Source: DASSBG01 sp965651365
GTDB taxonomy: Bacteria; Pseudomonadota; Gammaproteobacteria; Xanthomonadales; Rhodanobacteraceae
Direction of reading: 5' to 3'
DNA length: 8,082 nucleotides
NCBI GenBank assembly: GCA_965651365.1
Contig: CBFGSA010000122.1
Location: 1-8,082 of the forward strand
In this document: in pieces, positions 1 to 5,505 of the stretch
How positions within the stretch are numbered: the stretch's first letter is position 1
How the letters are laid out: every line of letters begins with the position of its first letter
The notes under the pieces: generated by a model
Database searches by the model: none
The model's input: only the letters and a program-made list of their open reading frames with translations
Told to the model about the DNA's origin: nothing
Made by a program: the position numbers and the translations under genes

Positions 1-288
1 CAGTCGATGGTGGTTGAACCAGTGTACCCAGTGCAGCGTGGCCAGTTCGACGGATTCCCGGGTTTTCCAGGGGCCGCGTCGATGAATCAGCTCCGCTTTG
101 TACAGCCCGTTGATAGTCTCGGCCAGGGCGTTGTCGTAGCTGTCGCCACGGCTTCCAACCGACGGTTCGATGCCCATCTCAGCCAGGCGCTCCGTGTAGC
201 GGATGGACACATACTGCGAGCCTCGGTCGGAGTGGTGGACCAGTGCATCGGAGTCCACGGGCTGACGGGCATAGAGCGCTTGCTCCAG
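1..288 (-). pseudogene. IS3-family transposase (OrfB, DDE integrase core), C-terminal fragment
   Basis: Read on the minus strand, this stretch gives an uninterrupted IS3-family OrfB sequence. It starts at LEQALYARQP and includes VHHSDRGSQYVSIRY, which carries the second catalytic Asp, and SYDNALAETINGLYK, which carries the catalytic Glu. It ends at the window edge in LHWVHWFNHHRL. The family's enzymes cut and join the ends of the insertion sequence. The first catalytic Asp and all upstream parts, including OrfA, are missing. Recognisable transposase sequence stops at about 288, where the adjoining plus-strand barrel remnant begins, so the 5' side was lost by recombination and not by the window edge. 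The other end continues outside the window. The retained residues are intact, so the break may be recent. The family call is secure; the subgroup is not determined. Confidence 0.88.
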
Positions 289-292
289 GGGC

Positions 293-445
293 AAATATCT
301 TGCGAGTGCTGGTATGGGTCTATCGTTTCGTTATGCACAATGGCTCACGGGCGAGCTCAGCGCCGGGTTCCCGTTGAAAACGGTCACGCCGGACCAGGAC
401 GACTATCAGCTCAATTTTCGCGTCACCTTGTACTGGGCGTTATGA
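293..445 (+). pseudogene. C-terminal remnant of an outer-membrane beta-barrel protein (possibly ShlB/FhaC-like)
   Basis: The plus-strand frame from about 293 to the TGA at 443-445 reads KYLASAGMGLSFRYAQW, then a Gly-Leu turn, then YQLNFRVTLYWAL at the stop. Alternating hydrophobic and polar residues, paired short strands and an aromatic-rich last strand are what the C-terminal hairpin of an outer-membrane barrel looks like. The pattern of a 'SAGMGLSFR' strand followed by a 'GELSAGFPL' strand resembles two-partner secretion transporters of the ShlB/FhaC type, but this is recognition from memory. Only about 50 residues remain, and the upstream part is replaced by the transposase fragment. No start codon or ribosome site belongs to it. 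Another barrel family is possible. Confidence 0.4.
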
Positions 446-455
446 TCAGGCGCCT

Positions 456-575
456 GTGAGCACGTGGTGTAATCTCGCCCATGAGCGGGTCGAGCGCGTG
501 AAGGCCAATGTCAGCATCGACTGGCAGGTGCGCGAGAGCGCGCGGGCACGCATCCGCGTGCTGGTCAAGCGCCCA
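456..575 (+). pseudogene. Type I restriction HsdR subunit, C-terminal scrap
   Basis: The frame starting at 456 reads LAHERVERVKANVSIDWQV followed by RESARARIRVLVKR, then decays after about residue 38 into sequence I do not recognise. The 'HERVxRVK...IDWxVRExxRAxxRVLVKR' pattern is typical of the C-terminal helical region of HsdR (DUF3387-like), which anchors the restriction and translocation subunit to the HsdM2HsdS methylase core. The usual continuation (RKYGYPPD-like) is absent or frameshifted, and the whole ATPase and nuclease part is missing. The frame stays open to 911 and runs into the PIN gene, but I see no similarity in the middle. This is a gene fragment with no expected function. 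The neighbouring toxin and helicase fragments suit an old defence island. Confidence 0.55.
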
Positions 576-767
576 CTGCGTCAATCGATCCCATCTGTCG
601 TTTCGTGCGGACGGTGTATCGCCAGAACCAATATCCTGCGCAAACGGATGATTGCAGAGCGTCACGTCGCCGGAATGCGGTCACGCGCCGAGCCGAACGC
701 GGGGCCAGCCAATCGCTGCGGCGCCGCAAGACCAGGGGCAGACCGGTATAGCGCTGACTTACGCGTC

Positions 768-794
768 GTCATCTTCGCGAACGCGGGGATCCAG
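768..794. repeat. REP-like palindromic intergenic element
   Basis: The 27 bases match the common proteobacterial REP-type element, GTCATCCCCGCG...CGCGGGGATCCAG, with one arm changed (CTTCGCG in place of the CC pair). The two arms around the central GCGAACGC can form a short stem. On the minus strand the element translates as the familiar WIPAFAKMT, a phrase that appears whenever this repeat is misread as protein. It lies just upstream of the PIN-toxin start. Confidence 0.6.
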
Positions 795-820
795 TGTGTT
801 TTGCTGACAGCGGTACAGGG

Positions 821-826
821 AGGAGG
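821..826 (+). promoter_or_regulatory. Strong Shine-Dalgarno for the PIN gene
   Basis: A perfect AGGAGG sits 7 bases before the ATG at 834. This supports 834 as the original start of the PIN-domain gene, although the gene is now broken. Confidence 0.7.
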
Positions 827-833
827 GCTCGCA

Positions 834-1144
834 ATGAACCCACCCGTATTCGTCGTCGATACGAATGTCGTGGTCGCCGGTCTGATGCGGATTCCGGCGA
901 CAGTCCGGTAGCGTCGGTCCTGGATGCGATGTTGTCGAGGGCATTGCTTTACCTGCTGTCGCCAGCGCTTCTGGGCGAGTACCGCTCTGTACTCATGAGG
1001 CCAAAGCTCGTTAAACTCCATGGTTTGGCAGAAGCCGAAGTCGATCCGTAGCTCGTCGAGCTGACGGTGAATGCCATCCGGCGTGAACCAAATTCCGCTT
1101 CTCCTGCCCCCGATCGCGGTGATGTCTCCCAAGACATGGGGTGA
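834..1144 (+). pseudogene. PIN-family toxin (COG1569-like), frameshifted and interrupted
   Basis: From the ATG at 834 the protein begins MNPPVFVVDTNVVVAGL, the classic first PIN strand with the metal-binding Asp at residue 9. After about 885 homology moves to another frame (SPVASVLDAMLSRALLYLL, then SPALLGEYRSVLMRPKLVK), which means one base lost or two gained between roughly 880 and 900. That second frame contains the conserved Glu of SPALLGEY. It then meets an in-frame TAG at 1049-1051, after which recognisable family sequence resumes (LVELTVNAIRREP...SPAPDRGD) until TGA at 1142-1144. PIN toxins of this family are metal-dependent ribonucleases, normally paired with a small antitoxin; I see no antitoxin gene here. 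The last catalytic acidic residues are also missing. This is a dead toxin gene. Confidence 0.75.
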
Positions 1145-1219
1145 CAGTTTCCTGGAGAGCGACAACTCAGTTGGATGATTCCCTTGAGGCACCATCGAGT
1201 GATACGTGGAACCCCCAGC

Positions 1220-1449
1220 ATGCCTATTTCGAAAGATAAAGCATCGGCCAAGAAGCCACGGCGCGTCTCCCGCAGCCATGCGCCTGGGGATCTAGGTACA
1301 GCCGGCTGGCAGGTGGCCCTGCGACGTCAGTATGGGCGCGAGCAGGCTTTCGAGTTCGAGAACCTGGGTGAAGAACCCATCTTCTCTGAATTCCGGATTA
1401 CCAATCCGAGCAGCGGCACCGCGTATCGAGTCGCCATTCGAGGGGCGGG
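1220..1449 (+). pseudogene. SNF2/DEAD-box helicase with SWIM zinc finger, N-terminal fragment
   Basis: The frame from ATG 1220 has a basic, disordered start (KDKASAKKPRRVSRSH) and then WQVALRRQYGREQAFEFENL, followed by EEPIFSEFRITNP and SSGTAYRVAIRG. This is the N-terminal domain I associate with SNF2-like helicases that carry a SWIM zinc finger just after this point ('CSCPDF...CKH'). The SWIM cysteines and the whole helicase core are missing: homology ends at about 1445 and minD sequence begins at about 1450. Only about 75 residues remain. The frame runs on to 1531 across the junction by chance, in the wrong frame for MinD. Such helicases are common in defence and mobile islands, which fits the HsdR and PIN remnants beside it. 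Confidence 0.6.
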
Positions 1450-1713
1450 AATACCGCGCGGGTGGCCAGCGGCGAGATGCTGGCAGTCCAGGACGTGGTC
1501 GATATCCTCGGCCTGGAAGTACTCGGCGTGATCCCCGAATCCACCGGCGTGCTGAACGCCTCGAACGCAGGCATTCCGGTCATCGTGGATACCGAATCGG
1601 AGGCCGGCCAGGCCTATGCCGACGCCGTCGACCGGCTGCTGGGCGAGGAACGGCCGATGCGCTTCATCGATGCGCCGAAGAAAGGCTTTCTCAAGCGGGT
1701 ATTCGGGAGCTGA
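1450..1713 (+). pseudogene. minD: MinD septum-site ATPase, C-terminal third only
   Basis: The frame ending at TGA 1711-1713 reads NTARVASGEMLAVQDVVDI, then LEVLGVIPESTGVLNASNAG, then a tail ending KKGFLKRVFGS. This is MinD, the membrane-cycling ATPase that recruits MinC and is stimulated by MinE in division-site selection. What remains is about 87 of the usual 270 or so residues. It includes the C-terminal amphipathic membrane-targeting helix. The deviant Walker A lysine motif, the switch regions and the MinE/MinC-binding surface of the N-terminal two thirds are gone. Upstream of 1450 the sequence is helicase, with no MinC or MinD. A GTG at 1462 could start an 83-residue peptide, but no good ribosome site precedes it. 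Either the locus was truncated by an island or the junction is an assembly join. Confidence 0.9.
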
Positions 1714-1715
1714 TC

Positions 1716-1979
1716 ATGGGCATTCTGGATTTTCTGCGCGGCAAACCCGAATCCAGCGCCAGCGTGGCGCGCGAACGCCTGCGCATCATCGTGGCGCAGG
1801 AGCGCAGCACGCGCAACGCACCGGACTACCTGCCGCTGCTGCGCAACGAACTGCTGGAAGTGATCCGCAAGTACGTCAACGTCGAGGCCGAGGAAGTGCA
1901 GATCAACGTCGAGCACGACGGCAACAACGAACTGCTGGAGCTGTCCGTGGCGCTGCCGGAAACGGCCACGCGCAAGTGA
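1716..1979 (+). CDS. minE: MinE, cell-division topological specificity factor
   Basis: This is a full-length MinE of 87 residues, the normal size. The N-terminus MGILDFLRGK is the amphipathic membrane-binding helix. RERLRIIVAQERS (residues 19-31) is the MinD-contacting segment that switches between helix and strand. The rest (LPLLRNELLEVIRKYVNV, then VQINVEHDG) is the dimerising topological-specificity domain. MinE stimulates MinD's ATPase at the membrane and drives the pole-to-pole oscillation that keeps division at mid-cell. It starts 2 bases after the minD stop, as expected for the minCDE operon. Its partner is broken here, so unless another minD exists in the genome it has nothing to act on. 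The sequence shows no decay, which argues for a recent break or an assembly artefact. Confidence 0.95.
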   Translation: MGILDFLRGKPESSASVARERLRIIVAQERSTRNAPDYLPLLRNELLEVIRKYVNVEAEEVQINVEHDGNNELLELSVALPETATRK

Positions 1980-2476
1980 GTACGGCGGGTGCGCCGATGA
2001 CCGGGAAGGCCGGCGTCCTGCGCCTGGCCGGTCTGCCAGCCGGCAGCGCGACTGCCCTGCTCGCCCGCTACGACCTGGAACTGGTTCCGGTCGAGGATGA
2101 CCAGCCCATTCCCGGCAGCTACTGGGGCGAGCCGGAAGCCGGAGTGATCGGCAGGCACGTCTACGCGCGCAGTGACACGCCGGTACACTCGCTGCTGCAC
2201 GAGGCCTGCCATCTGATCGTGCTGCCGCCGGAACGTCGTGACCGGGTGCATACCGACGCCAGCGACTCCATCGAAGAAGAAGACGCCACCTGCTACCTGC
2301 AGATCCTGCTGGCCGATGCCCTGCCCGGCATGGGCCGTGAACGGATGTGGGCCGACATGGACGCCTGGGGCTACAGCTTCCGCCTCGGCTCGGCCCGCGC
2401 CTGGTTCGAGCACGATGCCAGCGAAGCCGCCAACTATCTGCGCGAGCGCGGACTGCTGCGGGGCATTGCCGCCTGA
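1976..2476 (+). CDS. Small HEXXH-motif protein, putative zinc metallopeptidase of unknown role
   Basis: I recognise no named family. The protein has 166 residues from the GTG at 1976, which overlaps the minE TGA as GTGA, or 159 residues from the ATG at 1997; neither start has a clear ribosome site. The overlap favours translational coupling to minE. Counted from 1997, the key feature is HSLLHEACHLIVLPPERR, with HEACH at residues 68-72 matching the zinc-protease HEXXH motif. About 20 residues later comes SIEEEDATCYLQILLADAL (92-109), where a Glu could be the third zinc ligand, as in ImmA/IrrE-like gluzincins. There is no signal peptide or membrane segment, so it is probably cytoplasmic. The C-terminus (YSFRLGSARAWFEHDASEAA) is conserved-looking but unassigned. 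Protease activity is an inference from the motif alone. Confidence 0.8.
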   Translation: MSTAGAPMTGKAGVLRLAGLPAGSATALLARYDLELVPVEDDQPIPGSYWGEPEAGVIGRHVYARSDTPVHSLLHEACHLIVLPPERRDRVHTDASDSIEEEDATCYLQILLADALPGMGRERMWADMDAWGYSFRLGSARAWFEHDASEAANYLRERGLLRGIAA

Positions 2477-2541
2477 GGCAGTCCGCATTCCGCGGTCAGT
2501 GCTATCGTAGCCGACGGTATGCCCGTTGCCGGAATCGAACC

Positions 2542-3076
2542 ATGAGAATCCTGCCAACCCTCGCCGCCACCGCCATTCTCGCCTGCAGCACTGCGACCGC
2601 TGCCGATTTCTCCGCCCAAAGTGCGGATCTCAAGCCCGGCGCCACCATCGCACCAGCACAGGTCTATCGCGGCTACGGCTGCCAGGGCAACAACACGGCG
2701 CCGCAAATCGCCTGGCGCAATGCTCCCGCCGGCACGCGCAGCTTCGCGCTGACCCTGTTCGACCCGGACGCCAACGCCGGCAAGGGCTGGTGGCACTGGC
2801 TGGTGGTCGACATCCCCGCCAGCGAAAAAAAGCCTGTCCGCTGGCGGCAAACTGCCGCAAGGCGCCTTCAGCCTGCACAACGATTTCGGCGAAGCCGGCT
2901 ACGGCGGTCCCTGCCCGCCCCCCGGCGACAAGCCCCACCACTACGTGCTGACCGTCTACGCCCTCGACACCGACCACCTGCCCCTGACCGCCACCAGCAA
3001 ACCCGACACCGCGCGAGCCACGATCGAGAAACACGCCCTCGCCCAGGCCAGCATCACCGCACGCTACGGACGCTGA
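2542..3076 (+). pseudogene. PEBP-family (YbhB/YbcL, Raf-kinase-inhibitor-like) periplasmic protein with a frameshift
   Basis: From ATG 2542 (GGAA just upstream), a signal peptide of about 20 residues (MRILPTLAATAILACSTATA) leads into APQIAWRNAPAGTRSFAL and the PEBP signature LFDPDANAGKGWWHWLVVDIP. After about residue 96 the frame breaks at seven A's (2825-2831). Removing one A continues perfectly as SLSAGGKLPQGAFSLHNDFG, then YGGPCPPPGDKPHHYVLTVY, and ends ITARYGR at TGA 3074-3076. The repaired protein would have 177 residues, typical for the family. PEBP proteins have an anion-binding pocket formed by the DPDA and GPCPP-H motifs; the bacterial periplasmic role is unclear. Unrepaired, the first frame runs to 3105 with an unrelated tail. 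The break may be a sequencing indel in the homopolymer, a real mutation, or slippage that yields some full-length protein. Confidence 0.85.
2825..2831 (+). other. A7 homopolymer at the PEBP frameshift
   Basis: Seven consecutive A's (GAAAAAAAGC) lie exactly where the PEBP reading frame changes. Six would keep the frame. Such tracts are prone to sequencing indels, replication slippage and transcriptional slippage. Confidence 0.8.
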
Positions 3077-3223
3077 CGAATTTGCGCGGGCCTCCGCGCG
3101 CCTGAGCTTGCCGCCGACCCTCGCTCTTCGCGAGCGTGGCAATGTTCCACAGATGCGTGGCGCACACGCTTCAAGGTGTGTGCTTGTTCTTCTTGCAGGC
3201 GCAGAAGAGCAACAGCGTTTCAT

Positions 3224-3238
3224 GCGGCCGAAGGCCGC
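3224..3238. repeat. Perfect GCGGCC-GAA-GGCCGC hairpin
   Basis: A 6-base-pair perfect GC stem has a GAA loop on the plus strand (TTC on the minus strand, giving a GGCC-TTC-GGCC fold). It could help stop transcripts of the MFS gene on the minus strand, but no T-tract follows. The centre of the 6342-6424 inverted repeat has a similar GCGGCC...GGCTGC core. Confidence 0.6.
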
Positions 3239-3259
3239 CCCATCAAAAACGGGCAATGC

Positions 3260-3291
3260 GGTGTGCTTCGTTGCGCTCAGCAGCGCCCTGT
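3260..3291 (-). repeat. Diverged single arm of the GTAGGGTGCTGCTGA repeat family
   Basis: By eye, the minus strand here agrees at about 25 of 32 positions with each arm of the inverted repeat at 6342-6424. It shares GGGCGCTGCTGAGCG and GAAGC plus CACCGC. It lies just downstream of the MFS gene, as the other copy lies downstream of suhB. It appears to be a solo arm with no partner nearby. Confidence 0.55.
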
Positions 3292-3320
3292 GATCGCGTC
3301 ACGCGCAGTCGCGTGGTGAG

Positions 3321-4631
3321 TCAAATCGTCTCGGTCGGCGAAGCCTCGGCGGCGACATCGGCCGCGTCGGCAGCTGCATGGCGCTGGACTTCGGCATGTT
3401 CGGCATGGACATACCAGCGCCAGGCCAGCCAGCCCAGCAGGCTCAGGCTGGCAGCGCCCAGCGCCAGTCGCGGCAGGCTGGCGTAGAGCAGTGGCGCAAT
3501 CAGGCCGGCCAGCAGGGCATTGAACAGGAGGCTGACAAAGGCCTGCATGGATGACGCCGCGCCGCGGTGGCGCGGAAAGCGGTCCAGCAGCAGCAGGGTC
3601 AGTGTCGGGAAGGCCAGACCGACGCCGCTGCCGATCAGGTACAGCGGCAGCATCGCCCAGGGCGGGGCCGGTTGCGGCAACAGCCACGCCAGCAGCAGGT
3701 TGGCCAGCGTGCCCAGACCCATGAAGGCATAGCCCGTGGCCACCGTGGCCGCGGCACTGCGCTGGCCAGCCAGGCGCGAGGACAGCCAGGCACCGCTCAT
3801 GATGCCGCCGATGATCGGCACGAACAGCCAGGGAAAGCCCTGCTCGGACAGGCCCATCAGCTCCATCACCACCCGCGGCGCGGACAGGATGTAGACGAAC
3901 AGGGCGGAAAAATTGAGCGTGCCGGAAATGGCCAGCGGCCAGAAACCCGCATCGCGCAGGATGCCGGCATAGCCCTGTGCCAGCGCGCGCGGCGCCAGCG
4001 ATACTCGACTTTCCGGCGGCAAGGATTCGGGCAGCCGCCAGACGCTGGCCATGACCAGCGCCAGGGAAAATAAGGCCAGAGCCCAGAAAATGCCGCGCCA
4101 GCCGGCCACCAGCACGAGCTGCGCACCGACCACCGGAGCCACGGCCGGTGCGATGCCGAAAATCATCATCACCTGCGACATCAGCTTCTGCGCCGCGGCG
4201 CCGTCGAACAGATCGCGGATCACCGCCCGCGCCACCACAATGCCCGCACCCACACACGCGCCCTGCACTGCGCGCCAGACCAGCAGTGCATCCAGCGACA
4301 AGGCGGTGGCGGCACCGACCGAGGCCAGCGCATAACCGAGCATGCCCAGCGCGATCACGGGCTTGCGCCCAAAGCGATCGGAGACCGGGCCGTGTACCAG
4401 GCTCATCACGGCATAGGCCAGCAGGTATACGCTGACGGTCTGCTGTACCGCCAGCGGCGTGCTGGCCAGATCGCGCGCAATGTCCGGAAAACCCGGAAAC
4501 ATGGTGTCGATGGAAAACGGGCCAAGCATGATCAGGCTGGCCAGCAACACAATCAGGTCCAGCCGTGCACCGTGGCTTGATCCTGGCATTTCAGCCGCAT
4601 CAGCCTGCAGGGGCGCCTTGTCCTCAGTCAT
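3321..4631 (-). CDS. MFS multidrug exporter, Bcr/CflA-like
   Basis: The protein has 436 residues from ATG at 4631-4629 (MTEDKAPLQA). It is an inner-membrane major-facilitator protein, which normally exports drugs or other small molecules by proton antiport. A short polar N-terminus precedes about 12 hydrophobic segments. Segment 1 (LIVLLASLIMLGPFSIDTMF) leads into FPDIARDLASTPLAVQQTVS, the pattern seen in Bcr/CflA proteins, and MFS motif A follows as GPVSDRFGRKPV at 81-92. The GWRGIFWALALFSLAL segment lies mid-protein. The C-terminal tail is acidic and Ala-rich (HAAADAADVAAEASPTE). The substrate cannot be told from sequence. The start overlaps the trmJ stop by 8 bases (ATGACTGA), so the gene is probably translated by coupling from the trmJ transcript. 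A longer open frame to 4727 would run into trmJ and is not needed. Confidence 0.9.
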   Translation of the reverse strand: MTEDKAPLQADAAEMPGSSHGARLDLIVLLASLIMLGPFSIDTMFPGFPDIARDLASTPLAVQQTVSVYLLAYAVMSLVHGPVSDRFGRKPVIALGMLGYALASVGAATALSLDALLVWRAVQGACVGAGIVVARAVIRDLFDGAAAQKLMSQVMMIFGIAPAVAPVVGAQLVLVAGWRGIFWALALFSLALVMASVWRLPESLPPESRVSLAPRALAQGYAGILRDAGFWPLAISGTLNFSALFVYILSAPRVVMELMGLSEQGFPWLFVPIIGGIMSGAWLSSRLAGQRSAAATVATGYAFMGLGTLANLLLAWLLPQPAPPWAMLPLYLIGSGVGLAFPTLTLLLLDRFPRHRGAASSMQAFVSLLFNALLAGLIAPLLYASLPRLALGAASLSLLGWLAWRWYVHAEHAEVQRHAAADAADVAAEASPTETI

Positions 4632-5382
4632 CCGATTTTCCGGCCGATCCGGCCAGGCCGGCCACACGCTCGGCATCCGCCAGGATGCCGTGCAGTATGC
4701 GCAGTTCGCGCTCATCCAGGCGGGCACGCTGGAACAGCTTGCGCAAGCGGTTCATGATCGTTCGCGGCGAGCGACCCTTGTGGAAATCAATCGCATCCAG
4801 GGTGTCGAACAGGTGCTGGTAGAAGCGCTCCATGTCTTCGCCGGAAGCCAGTGCATCGCGCACCGGCGGCGGCGCCGGATTTTCGGCCATCAACGTCATG
4901 CGCATCTCGTAGGCCAGCACCTGGACCGCCTGGGCCAGATTGAGCGAACTGAAATCGGCCACGCTGGGAATGCGCACCATGGCATGACAATGGGCGAGTT
5001 CGGCATTGTCCAGGCCGCTTTGCTCGTTGCCGAACACGAGGGCCACCTGCTCACCCCCGGCGATGGCTTCGCGCACCCGTTCGGCGGCCTGGCGCGGGGT
5101 ATGCTCCGGCAGGGTCACGCCGCGTCGCCGCGCACTCATGCCCAGAGCCAGCGTGGACTCGGCCAGCGCCGGCTCGATCTTGTCATGGACGCGGATGGCT
5201 TCCAGCACGCCGCTGGCGCCGGAAGCGAGCGCCTCGACCTGCGGATCGGGATAGTGATGGGGCGCCACCAGAACCAGCCGGTCAAAACCCATGGTGCGGA
5301 TTGCACGCGCTGCCGAACCGATGTTGCCTGGATGCGAAGTACGCGAAAGTACAAAGCGAAGCTGGAGGTTTCCTGGAGTCAT
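4624..5382 (-). CDS. trmJ: TrmJ, tRNA (cytidine/uridine-32-2'-O)-methyltransferase
   Basis: This 252-residue SPOUT (TrmH-superfamily) enzyme methylates the ribose of nucleotide 32 in the anticodon loop of certain tRNAs, using S-adenosylmethionine. Motif 1 is SHPGNIGSAARAIRTMG (16-32) with the catalytic Arg, motif 2 is VFGNEQSGL (116-124), and motif 3 is RIPSVADFSSLNLAQAV (137-153), which forms the knotted cofactor site. The C-terminal extension (HKGRSPRTIMNRLRKLF, then ELRILHGILADAERV) is the helical region specific to TrmJ. The start at 5382 gives MTPGNLQLRFVLSRTSHPG and matches the family's length; the frame is open much further upstream but would overrun suhB. The gene is divergent from suhB, as in E. 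coli, and heads a two-gene unit with the MFS exporter. Confidence 0.95.
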   Translation of the reverse strand: MTPGNLQLRFVLSRTSHPGNIGSAARAIRTMGFDRLVLVAPHHYPDPQVEALASGASGVLEAIRVHDKIEPALAESTLALGMSARRRGVTLPEHTPRQAAERVREAIAGGEQVALVFGNEQSGLDNAELAHCHAMVRIPSVADFSSLNLAQAVQVLAYEMRMTLMAENPAPPPVRDALASGEDMERFYQHLFDTLDAIDFHKGRSPRTIMNRLRKLFQRARLDERELRILHGILADAERVAGLAGSAGKSDD

Positions 5383-5418
5383 GATCTGCGATTTGCGGCG
5401 GGTTGTACCCTGCGGGTC

Positions 5419-5427
5419 TGTTAGAAT
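5419..5427 (+). promoter_or_regulatory. Probable extended -10 promoter of suhB
   Basis: TGTTAGAAT is an extended -10 box (TGn plus TAGAAT at 5422-5427) lying in the 123-base divergent gap, and would give a leader of about 70 bases for suhB. The -35 is poor: TTGTAC at 5403-5408 is too close (13 bases). This is a reading by eye only. Confidence 0.45.
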
Positions 5428-5505
5428 GCGCGCTTTGCGCCGCGCCCGGGGCTGCACAGTATGCACCATGGGCCGCTGCGTCCACCCCGATTTGCGATAA
5501 CGACC

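Larger units (their letters stand above)
576..833. other. Unassigned stretch between HsdR scrap and PIN gene
   Basis: Apart from the REP-like palindrome at 768-794 and a ribosome binding site near its right end, I recognise nothing here. Reading frames on both strands are open over part of it, but their translations show no domain, signal or repeat I can name. It is probably decayed coding DNA. Confidence 0.5.
3077..3320. other. Structured intergenic gap between convergent PEBP and MFS genes
   Basis: No credible gene is seen in these 244 bases; the short open frames give low-complexity translations. The gap holds several short inverted repeats: CGCTC/GAGCG at 3122-3136, GCGGCC-GAA-GGCCGC at 3224-3238, and CACGCG/CGCGTG at 3300-3315, the last lying 5 bases beyond the MFS stop. 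None has a T-run, so none is a canonical intrinsic terminator. A diverged copy of one arm of the 6342-6424 repeat lies at 3260-3291. Confidence 0.6.

Noticed and set aside
662..1279. Open minus-strand frame of 205 codons opposite the PIN and helicase remnants
   Set aside because: It lies antisense to recognisable PIN and helicase sequence and contains the REP-derived phrase HWIPAFAKMT, a hallmark of misread repeats.
1..1449. Integron cassette array
   Set aside because: No attC-like sites with conserved core ends, and the fragments are truncated genes instead of whole cassettes.
1450..1713. A functional short MinD from the GTG at 1462
   Set aside because: It lacks the ATP-binding site and any good ribosome site; the sequence is better read as a truncated gene.
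1616..1975. N-terminal extension of the HEXXH protein back through minE to 1616
   Set aside because: This part is minE and minD read in the wrong frame; real starts are at 1976 or 1997.
3224..3320. Classical rho-independent terminator for the MFS gene
   Set aside because: Stems exist but no T-run follows on the minus strand, so I listed them as hairpins only.
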